Shown: in pieces, positions 4,949 to 10,917 of the stretch
How positions within the stretch are numbered: position 1 is the stretch's first letter
How the letters are laid out: each line of letters starts with the position of its first letter
Source: JAAZHN01 sp964605575
Lineage (GTDB): Bacteria; Bacillota_I; Bacilli_A; RF39; UBA660
Assembly: GCA_964605575.1 (NCBI GenBank)
Contig: CAZSDG010000031.1
Location: forward strand, 1-10,917
Direction of reading: 5' to 3'
DNA: 10,917 nt
Notes under the pieces: generated by a model
The model's input: only the letters and a program-made list of their open reading frames with translations
Told to the model about the DNA's origin: nothing
The model's database searches: none
Made by a program: the position numbers and the translations under genes

Positions 4949-7900
4949 ATTCTGCTGATTTTAATGATTCAATCATATCGATCTTGGTTAATTTAATATG
5001 AGTAAATATTCTGACAATAAAGACAAATACGTAAGTAACAATAACTGAGTAAACATAACTTAAAAATTGAATATATTTTAAAAATGATAAATTATCTGGT
5101 TCAGCAGTAATTACGATAAATTTATGTAAGATAACACCAAACATTAAACCAACAATAATGCCAATGGTAGTTAAGACAATAGTTTCTCGATAAACAAATG
5201 TTGATACTTCTTGATCACCAAAACCTAAAACTTTAAGTGTAGCTATTTCTCTAATTCGTTCATTAACATTAATTGAAGTTAAATTATAAAGAATAATGAA
5301 AGCTAAAATAGTCGCGGCCCCGATTACTAAAATAACTATTTTGTTTAATCCTTTAATAATTCCAGAGAATGTTTTTGCATTATCAGATTTATAATTGATA
5401 GCTGTAATAATTTCATCTTTAATTAAATTAGTTGATAATTGTTCATGGTCTACATCATCTAAGAAACTAAGAATAGAATTATATTTTATTTCTTGTTCAA
5501 AAATTACTTCATAATAACTTTTGCTCATATAAATATAATTTAATATATAATTATCAACTATACCTTTAACTTGGACAATGAATAATTTATTATTATTGTT
5601 TCTTATTTCGACATTATCATCAATTTTAATATTTAATAATTCAGCCATTCTTTTAGTAATTAAAACGCCGTGTTCTGGAATTTCTAATTCTTGATAATCT
5701 TGAATACTCTTAAGACTTATATATTCATTAATATTTTCTTTTATTTCTGGAACAATTAAAGATATATTAAGAATTTTATCTTTGAGTGTTTTTGTTGTAA
5801 ATGCTTCTTGTTTAATTAAGTATGGTTTTATTACATTATTTTCTTCTAACAAGGTATTTAAATCTTGATTTAAATTATTAATATCTTTATTTAAAAATAT
5901 AGTTGCATCATATTTAATTGTTTCTTTAAATTGAAGAGTATCAATTTTTTCAATTGAATCTTTTAGTCCGAAACCCGCAAGTAAGAGGGCAGTTGAACCA
6001 GCAACTCCTGCAACAGTCATAATGATTCTTTTTTTGTATCTAAATATATTTCTTACAGTTACTTTCCAAGTGAAAGATAATTTTTTCCAAATAATTTTAA
6101 TTCTTTCTAAGAAAATATTTTTACCAACTTTTGGAGTTTTTGGTCTTAAGAGTTCAGCAGTTACTACTTTTAATTCTTTATAACAACCCCATAAGGTTAC
6201 GGTAACAAGTAAAATAATTGTTAAACCAATCATAATAAAGAAAGGAACAAGTTTAATATGAATTGTTAAATTGGGAACAATATAGTTTACTCTAAATATT
6301 CCATAAATTACTCTTGGAATAATATTATAACCACCAAATAAACCAATTGTAGCTCCAATGATGGTCGCTAACATAATATAAAATAAATAACCAAATGTAA
6401 CAGAACTATTTTTATAGCCTAAAGCTTTATAAATGCCAATCTCAGTTCTTTCTTCTTCAATCATTCTTGTTATTGTATTTAAAGTAATCAAAGCAACGAT
6501 TAAGATAAAGAATGCAGGAAATAGAGCAGAGATAGCACTGATGTTTTCTGAATCATTATAAAACCCTGTATAACCATTACTGTCTTCGCGACTCAGTAAA
6601 TACCAAATTGGTTCTTCAATAGTTTTCAATTCTTCTTTAGCTTTATCAATTTTTTCTTGAGCTTTAATCTTTTCTTTACTTATTTCTTCTAAACCTTCAT
6701 TATATTTTATAAGTCCTTCATTGTACCTTTGTTCATACATTGCTAGAACTTCTTGTCTTTCTGTAATTTCAAATAAACCTTTATTAACCTCTGTTTGGAG
6801 TTTTTCTTCTTGAACATTTAGATTATTTAATTCATTCTCTAAAGTAATTTTATTATTTTGAATTGTTTCTAAATTAACTAAGTTATCTTCTAATACTTTT
6901 AAGGAACCAGTCAGACTTTGATATTCAATGCTCTCGGGATCAAGATTAGTCATCGTTTCTTTAATATTTTTAATATTTGCTTTAAGTTCGCTAATTTTAT
7001 TACTTAATGATTCCCAAGTAAAACCTAAATTTTTAATCGTATTATTTAAAATAATTATATTATCATTAATTTTTTTCTTACCTTCAGTAATTTTTCTGGT
7101 GTTTTCTGTTAATTCATTTTCTAATAATTCTTTATTTTTCTTTAATTCATTTTTACCATTATCAATTTCTAATTTGCTTTTATCTAAAGTTTTTTTACTA
7201 TTAGTGAGTTCTTTTTCTGCTATATTTATTTTTTTATTAACTTCGTTTTGGACTTTATTAATTTCTTCAGTTGCTTTTTTTAATATTTCTTCATATCTAA
7301 TTGCTTCTCTAATTGGTTTAAGTTTAATTAGTTCATCGTATAGCAATTTATAGTTAGTTTTATATTCTTCACTGTTTGATAAATTCTCTAAAGTATTTTT
7401 AGCTGTTAAATATACTTCAGTATAAATCTCATAATTAAATAATTCTCGGTTAAGAAAAATAAATCCTTCTAATTCACCATTACCAACACTAGATATTCCT
7501 TTTTCAACCCCAACATATAAGACAGAATTTATTAAACCAACAACTTTACAGGAATTAATTTTCAAGTGCTCTTTGGCATTCTTTCCAACAAATGTAACAG
7601 TTTCATTTAGTTTGAAAAAATCTTGATCTCCTAAACATTCTTGATTATTTTTAGGATTACGTCCTTTTTTTAAGGTAACTTGGTTAATTTTTTCTTCAAG
7701 AGCATGAACCCTAATTGGTTTACCATTGATTAGTGTATCAACAGAGTAGGAAGGAATAACTTTTTTCACAAAATTTAATTCTTTTAAAGATAAAACATCA
7801 TTTTCTGTTAACCCTAAGGAACTTATTATTTTAACATCCATTAAATTATTTTGATCATAATAAGTTTCAATTGTATCATACATAGTTGGAGCTGTTTCTC

Positions 7901-8009
7901 TAAGTCCAGCAAAGAAACCCATCCCCAGAGCAACAATGAAAACTACAGACAGAAACCGACCATAACTTTTTTTAATTTTCCGCAATGTTGAGATTATTAA
8001 TAATTTCAT
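4947..8009 (-). CDS. FtsX/MacB-type ABC exporter permease with coiled-coil domain
   Basis: Membrane subunit of an ABC transporter of the MacB/LolCDE/FtsX superfamily, working with the ATPase encoded just upstream. It has 1020 residues from the ATG that overlaps the ATPase stop as TAATG; a TTG two codons earlier is less likely. Seen: TM1 (about 19-35), then a large outer domain including a coiled coil of about 235 residues (roughly 235-468, Lys/Glu/Asn-rich heptads). A first FtsX core follows (TM2-4 about 490-610), with the cytoplasmic EEERTEIGIYKALGY segment. TM5 (about 660-681) leads to a second outer domain, and a second FtsX core (TM6-8 about 888-1001) contains NERIREIATLKVLGF. The two-core layout matches duplicated FtsX permeases. 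The substrate is unknown; lipid, peptide or antibiotic export, or mechanical signalling to the wall, all fit the family. Confidence 0.88.
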   Translation of the reverse strand: MKLLIISTLRKIKKSYGRFLSVVFIVALGMGFFAGLRETAPTMYDTIETYYDQNNLMDVKIISSLGLTENDVLSLKELNFVKKVIPSYSVDTLINGKPIRVHALEEKINQVTLKKGRNPKNNQECLGDQDFFKLNETVTFVGKNAKEHLKINSCKVVGLINSVLYVGVEKGISSVGNGELEGFIFLNRELFNYEIYTEVYLTAKNTLENLSNSEEYKTNYKLLYDELIKLKPIREAIRYEEILKKATEEINKVQNEVNKKINIAEKELTNSKKTLDKSKLEIDNGKNELKKNKELLENELTENTRKITEGKKKINDNIIILNNTIKNLGFTWESLSNKISELKANIKNIKETMTNLDPESIEYQSLTGSLKVLEDNLVNLETIQNNKITLENELNNLNVQEEKLQTEVNKGLFEITERQEVLAMYEQRYNEGLIKYNEGLEEISKEKIKAQEKIDKAKEELKTIEEPIWYLLSREDSNGYTGFYNDSENISAISALFPAFFILIVALITLNTITRMIEEERTEIGIYKALGYKNSSVTFGYLFYIMLATIIGATIGLFGGYNIIPRVIYGIFRVNYIVPNLTIHIKLVPFFIMIGLTIILLVTVTLWGCYKELKVVTAELLRPKTPKVGKNIFLERIKIIWKKLSFTWKVTVRNIFRYKKRIIMTVAGVAGSTALLLAGFGLKDSIEKIDTLQFKETIKYDATIFLNKDINNLNQDLNTLLEENNVIKPYLIKQEAFTTKTLKDKILNISLIVPEIKENINEYISLKSIQDYQELEIPEHGVLITKRMAELLNIKIDDNVEIRNNNNKLFIVQVKGIVDNYILNYIYMSKSYYEVIFEQEIKYNSILSFLDDVDHEQLSTNLIKDEIITAINYKSDNAKTFSGIIKGLNKIVILVIGAATILAFIILYNLTSINVNERIREIATLKVLGFGDQEVSTFVYRETIVLTTIGIIVGLMFGVILHKFIVITAEPDNLSFLKYIQFLSYVYSVIVTYVFVFIVRIFTHIKLTKIDMIESLKSAE

Positions 8010-8710
8010 TACCAATTCAAATCCTTAACTAATTTGGGATTTTCATTAATTTCAATACTTTCAATTAAGCCATTTTTCATTTTTATTACTCGATCAGCAA
8101 TATCCGCAATAACTGAGTTATGAGTAATAATAATTGTTGTCATCTTAAAGTTATGCGAGGTTGTTTGTAAAAGATCTAAAATTCTTTTACCAGTTTTAGA
8201 ATCAAGCGCTCCAGTTGGTTCATCACATAAAAGTAACTTTGGTTTTTTTGCAAGAGCTCTCGCAATCGCGACTCTTTGTTGTTCACCACCAGATAATTGG
8301 GAAGGAAAGTTATTAATTCGATTATCAAGACCAACTTTATTTAAAGCATCATTAGAGTCCATCGCGTCAGCTACTATTTGGCTTGCCAGTTCAACATTTT
8401 CAAGTGCAGTTAAGTTTTGGACAAGGTTATAAAATTGAAAAACAAACCCAATATCTTTTTTACGATAATTTACTAATTCTTTTTTACTGTATTTAGAGAT
8501 GTTTTTACCATCAACTGTTAAACTACCAGAATCAGCATTATCCATACCTCCTAAAATGTTTAAGACGGTTGTTTTCCCCGCTCCGGAAGGACCAAGAACA
8601 ACAACCAATTCACCTTTTTCAACGGAAAAAGATACTCCAGCTAAAGCAGGAATTGTGAGTTCTCCCATCTGATAATTCTTCTTAATGTTTTTAAGTTCAA
8701 TATAAGCCAT
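8009..8710 (-). CDS. MacB/LolD-type ABC transporter ATPase
   Basis: ATP-hydrolysing subunit of the exporter whose permease follows. It has 233 residues from ATG 8710 (MAYIELKNIKK). Seen: Walker A GPSGAGKTT (40-48), Q-loop Gln92 in GFVFQFYNL, signature LSGGEQQR (139-146), Walker B LLLCDEP (Asp163, Glu164), D-loop GALDS and H-loop His197. All catalytic residues are present. The length and the FVFQ-F-NL segment are typical of the MacB/LolD/FtsE branch. ATG 8722 is in frame, but ATG 8710 has GGTGAT (8719-8714), matching the extended anti-SD of 16S rRNA, and the predicted transcript start near 8730 leaves no ribosome site for 8722. It is co-transcribed and translationally coupled to the permease by TAATG, and driven by the leftward half of the divergent promoter. 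Confidence 0.93.
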   Translation of the reverse strand: MAYIELKNIKKNYQMGELTIPALAGVSFSVEKGELVVVLGPSGAGKTTVLNILGGMDNADSGSLTVDGKNISKYSKKELVNYRKKDIGFVFQFYNLVQNLTALENVELASQIVADAMDSNDALNKVGLDNRINNFPSQLSGGEQQRVAIARALAKKPKLLLCDEPTGALDSKTGKRILDLLQTTSHNFKMTTIIITHNSVIADIADRVIKMKNGLIESIEINENPKLVKDLNW

Positions 8711-8736
8711 TAAAATCACCATTTTCTATTAAGTTT

Positions 8737-8754
8737 ATTATAACATGATATAAT
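8737..8754. promoter_or_regulatory. Head-to-head extended -10 promoters in one dyad
   Basis: ATTATAACATGATATAAT contains TGATATAAT on the plus strand (8746-8754, for the ABC-F gene) and TGTTATAAT on the minus strand (8745-8737, for the exporter). Both are perfect TGnTATAAT extended -10 elements and they abut exactly. The 18 bp are self-complementary except for one mirrored pair of positions. No good -35 is seen on either side, which extended -10 promoters can tolerate. Predicted starts are near 8761 (+) and 8730 (-), giving very short leaders. Confidence 0.8.
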
Positions 8755-8770
8755 TAAGATGGTGAGATAA

Positions 8771-10339
8771 ATGAATAATCTACCTATATTAGAAATAAAT
8801 AAATTAACAATAACAATGAAAAATAGTGAAAAAAAATTACTTAGTAATTTTAGTTTGTCTTTAAAACAAGATGATAAATATGCAATAATCGGTGAAGAAG
8901 GCAATGGAAAAAGTACTCTAATAAAAGCAATAGTTGATCAAAATTTAATTAGTGATTATTGTGATATTACTGGTAAAATCGTTGTTAATGGGACTTTTGG
9001 TTATCTTGAACAACATTTAGATTTAATTTGGAATAAAATTACTGTTAGTGATTTCTTTTTAAAAAATAATCCTAATTCTGAAATTGATTATGATAGATAT
9101 AATAAGTTAAGTAATATAAAAATTAATTTAATAAATTTAGGATTAGATCCTAATTTATTTGAAAGTAATCAATTAATTGAGACTTTATCTGGTGGTGAAA
9201 AAGTTAAAATCCAACTGGCAAAAATAATGGGTAGTAATCCTGATTTTTTACTTTTAGATGAACCAACAAATGATTTGGATTTAAAAACTCTAACTTGGTT
9301 AGAAGAATTTATTAATAGGTTAAATATACCGATTATTTTTATTTCCCATGATGAAACTCTACTTGAAAATACGGCTAAGGGGATAATTCATTTAGAACAG
9401 TTAAAGAAAAAAACAGAGTGTAAACATACAATAGAAAGAATAGATTATAATTCATATCTTGATAAAAGATTTAACAACTTAAAAAAACAAGAAATGATGG
9501 CAAAAAAACAAAGGGCTGACCATAAAAAGCAAATGGCTAAATTTAGGCAAATATATCAAAAAGTTGAACATGAACAAGAAGTAATTTCAAGATCAGATCC
9601 GGCAGGGGCCAGGCTTTTAAAGAAAAAAATAAAAACTCTTAAATCTCAAGAAAAAAGATTTGAAAATGATTATGATAATTTCTTAGAAATTCCAGATCCA
9701 GAAGAAGCAATAAATTTAATGTTTGAACCAGAGACAACTATACCTAACAATAAGATTATATTAGGTTTAAATCTAAAAGAATTAAAAATTGGTAATAAAA
9801 TATTAGCTACTAATTTAAAGCTGAATATAAGTGGCCCGCAACATGTTTGTATAATTGGTAAAAATGGAATCGGCAAAACCACTCTTTTTAAAGAAATATA
9901 TAAGAATTTAAAATTAAGAACTGACTTAAAATTAGGTTATATGCCCCAAAATTATGAAGATTTATTACCATTAAATGAATCTGTAATTAATTTTGTAAGT
10001 TTATCAACTTCTAAAGATGATCTAACTAAAGCTAGAACATTGCTTGGTAGCATGAAGTTTACTAATGAAGAAGCAATTGGTTTGATTTCAGAGTTAAGTG
10101 GTGGTCAAAAAGCAAAATTATTATTAATTAAACTAATTTTAAATAAATGCAATGTCTTACTCCTAGATGAACCAACGAGAAATTTAAGTCCTTTATCGAA
10201 TCCCGTTATTAGAGTAATTTTAAAAAACTTTAAAGGAACAATTATTAGTATTTCCCATGACAGAAAATATATTGGGGAAGTATGTGATGTTGTTTATGAA
10301 CTAACTCAGGACGGTTTAATTGAAATAAATAATTTGTAG
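8771..10339 (+). CDS. ABC-F family ATPase (ribosome-associated type)
   Basis: Soluble twin-cassette ATPase of the ABC-F family, whose characterised members act in the ribosomal E site in translation or antibiotic protection. It has 522 residues. Cassette 1: Walker A GEEGNGKST (41-49), LSGGE (139-143), Walker B/D-loop DEPTNDLD (163-170), His193. An interdomain linker (about 205-325) is Lys/Gln-rich and helical with SRSDPAGARLLKKKIKTLKS. Cassette 2: GKNGIGKTT (363-371), LSGGQ (442-446), DEPTRNLSPLS (466-476), His496. There are no membrane segments, so it is not a transporter subunit despite lying next to one. ATG 8771 follows GGTGA (8761-8765) by 5 nt. The second cassette's DEPTRN-S-P variant marks a particular ABC-F subgroup known in clostridia and bacilli (from memory). 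Whether it protects against antibiotics cannot be read from sequence. The predicted leader of about 10 nt leaves no room for attenuation. Confidence 0.92.
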   Translation: MNNLPILEINKLTITMKNSEKKLLSNFSLSLKQDDKYAIIGEEGNGKSTLIKAIVDQNLISDYCDITGKIVVNGTFGYLEQHLDLIWNKITVSDFFLKNNPNSEIDYDRYNKLSNIKINLINLGLDPNLFESNQLIETLSGGEKVKIQLAKIMGSNPDFLLLDEPTNDLDLKTLTWLEEFINRLNIPIIFISHDETLLENTAKGIIHLEQLKKKTECKHTIERIDYNSYLDKRFNNLKKQEMMAKKQRADHKKQMAKFRQIYQKVEHEQEVISRSDPAGARLLKKKIKTLKSQEKRFENDYDNFLEIPDPEEAINLMFEPETTIPNNKIILGLNLKELKIGNKILATNLKLNISGPQHVCIIGKNGIGKTTLFKEIYKNLKLRTDLKLGYMPQNYEDLLPLNESVINFVSLSTSKDDLTKARTLLGSMKFTNEEAIGLISELSGGQKAKLLLIKLILNKCNVLLLDEPTRNLSPLSNPVIRVILKNFKGTIISISHDRKYIGEVCDVVYELTQDGLIEINNL

Positions 10340-10351
10340 TATTAACTAATT

Positions 10352-10371
10352 TATTTATAAGACGATAAATA
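10352..10371. other. AT-only inverted repeat after ABC-F gene
   Basis: TATTTAT (10352-10358) and ATAAATA (10365-10371) pair across AAGACG. The stem has no G/C and no T-tract follows, so it is a poor terminator. It could be a weak hairpin or part of the upstream control region of the next promoter. Confidence 0.3.
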
Positions 10372-10410
10372 TTGTATTAGCTTACTTTATATTGTATAAT
10401 ACAAGCTAAT
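10371..10410. promoter_or_regulatory. Overlapping repeats on the promoter, candidate operator
   Basis: ATTGTAT occurs at 10371-10377 and again exactly 20 bp on (10391-10397), covering the -35 and -10. The second copy is half of a perfect odd palindrome TTGTATAATACAA (10392-10404). A further inverted pair, ATTAGCTT (10376-10383) and AAGCTAAT (10403-10410), flanks the -10. The layout suits a repressor; the regulator is unknown. Confidence 0.45.
10372..10400 (+). promoter_or_regulatory. Strong sigma-A-type promoter for acyltransferase gene
   Basis: TTGTAT (10372-10377), a 17-bp spacer and a consensus TATAAT (10395-10400). The predicted start is near 10407, giving a leader of about 17 nt that contains AAGGGGG. 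This is the most consensus-like -35/-10 pair in the window. Confidence 0.75.
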
Positions 10411-10423
10411 TTAAGGGGGATAT

Positions 10424-10917
10424 ATGGGAAATTTATCTGTAGTAGTGAATGATTTAAAAAACAAAACAAGTAAAAGTGTTGATTTTTTACTATCTGATTC
10501 TGTTTCTGAGACGCTGTCTAAAAAAGGCATTTGGTTAAGAAAACCATTCGCTCCAATAATGAGAAAAACTTATCTTAGTCAAAGCGAATTTAAATTAATA
10601 ATGGATCGAAAAGAAAGATTGCCAAGAACTAGAATTGGGAAGATATTCATGGTTAATCATACTTGTGCTGATGACATTGTTTTAGGGGTTAATGTTGTTA
10701 AGAAAAGCGGTTATATCTTATTTGGAAATAAATATTTATCATTAGATACAATTAATGGTATCGGTTTATGGGCTTATGGACAAATATTAGTAGACCGCGA
10801 AGATGAATTTAGTCGAATGTCATCTAAAGAAAAAATGAAATTTGTTTTATATAATGGCGGGAATGTAATTATTTATCCAGAAGGTTATTGGAATCTTGCT
10901 GATGATGGTCAAAAAGA
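10424..10917 (+). CDS. PlsC-family glycerolipid acyltransferase, 3' end outside window
   Basis: Probable lysophosphatidic-acid/glycerophospholipid acyltransferase, transferring a fatty acyl group in phospholipid synthesis at the inner face of the membrane. The first 164 residues are visible and the frame runs off the window. Seen: catalytic HX4D motif NHTCADD (His79, Asp84), then FGNKYLSLD (100-108) and GQILVDRE (119-126), matching the family's second and third blocks, and YPEGYWN (151-157) with the conserved Pro-Glu-Gly. ATG 10424 follows AAGGGGG (10413-10419) by 4 nt. There is no N-terminal membrane helix; about 70 residues precede the HX4D motif. It has its own strong promoter with operator-like repeats. 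The precise acyl acceptor cannot be told from this part. Confidence 0.85.
   Translation, partial: MGNLSVVVNDLKNKTSKSVDFLLSDSVSETLSKKGIWLRKPFAPIMRKTYLSQSEFKLIMDRKERLPRTRIGKIFMVNHTCADDIVLGVNVVKKSGYILFGNKYLSLDTINGIGLWAYGQILVDREDEFSRMSSKEKMKFVLYNGGNVIIYPEGYWNLADDGQK

Noticed and set aside
6928..7353. 141-residue plus-strand ORF opposite the permease coiled coil
   Set aside because: Its Leu/Ser/Phe-rich product is the antisense of a Lys/Glu/Asn-rich coiled coil. There is no ribosome site or promoter, and the sense strand is clearly coding.
8716..8904. 62-residue minus-strand ORF upstream of the exporter ATPase
   Set aside because: It is antisense to the start of the ABC-F gene and runs through the dyad promoter, with no start signals.
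9670..9882. 70-residue minus-strand ORF inside the ABC-F gene
   Set aside because: It is antisense to the linker and second Walker A of ABC-F and has no start signals.
10352..10371. Intrinsic terminator for the ABC-F gene
   Set aside because: The stem is A/T only and no T-tract follows; no convincing terminator is visible between 10340 and 10371.

Overview
The window is very AT-rich, uses the standard bacterial code (all Trp codons in the long genes are TGG, and TGA ends the genes that stop at 2341 and 2810), and carries Gram-positive-style ribosome binding sites (GGAGG, AAGGGGG, GGTGAT). Gene order is dense, with overlapping or coupled starts. Together with the large coiled-coil FtsX-type permease, the ABC-F protein and the PlsC-type acyltransferase, this suggests a small-genome, low-GC Bacilli/Mollicutes-like bacterium, for example one of the uncultured gut lineages such as RF39. 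That placement is inference. The record is a draft assembly: a run of exactly 100 N sits at 4793-4892.

Left block (about 1-2810, + strand): a P-loop dNMP-kinase-like protein overlaps a short alanyl-tRNA synthetase. The synthetase has the aminoacylation and editing domains but no C-terminal DHHA1/C-Ala region. Next come a 34-residue membrane peptide and a 122-residue membrane-anchored protein with a 13-cysteine, two-repeat outer domain. All four genes overlap, through a 20-nt overlap, an ATGA and a TAATG, so they look like one transcription unit.

Middle block (2811-4927, + strand): three unrecognised soluble proteins in two transcription units. The first (2867-3370) has its own promoter and weak terminator. 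The other two (3456-3968 and 4003-4927) share a similar promoter. The third gene appears to start at a CTG with a perfect Shine-Dalgarno. It is broken in the assembly by a one-base shift at an A7 tract and by the N gap. Both contig ends carry the same 11 bases; merging them keeps the shifted frame open and closes it at a stop just before a shared terminator hairpin. The true gene is therefore probably an intact 270-residue protein.

Right block (4926-10917): a MacB/LolCDE-type ABC exporter (permease and ATPase) runs on the minus strand. Its last codons lie in the hairpin shared with the convergent middle block. It diverges from an ABC-F gene on the plus strand. The two promoters are perfect extended -10 elements abutting head to head in a near-perfect 18-bp dyad, so expression in the two directions may be linked or mutually exclusive. 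After the ABC-F gene comes an acyltransferase (PlsC family) that runs off the window. Its strong sigma-A-type promoter is overlaid by direct and inverted repeats that look like an operator.

There is no sign of tRNA or rRNA genes, CRISPR, insertion sequences or phage structural genes. No gene-free stretch exceeds 300 bases; the 100-N run is the longest.
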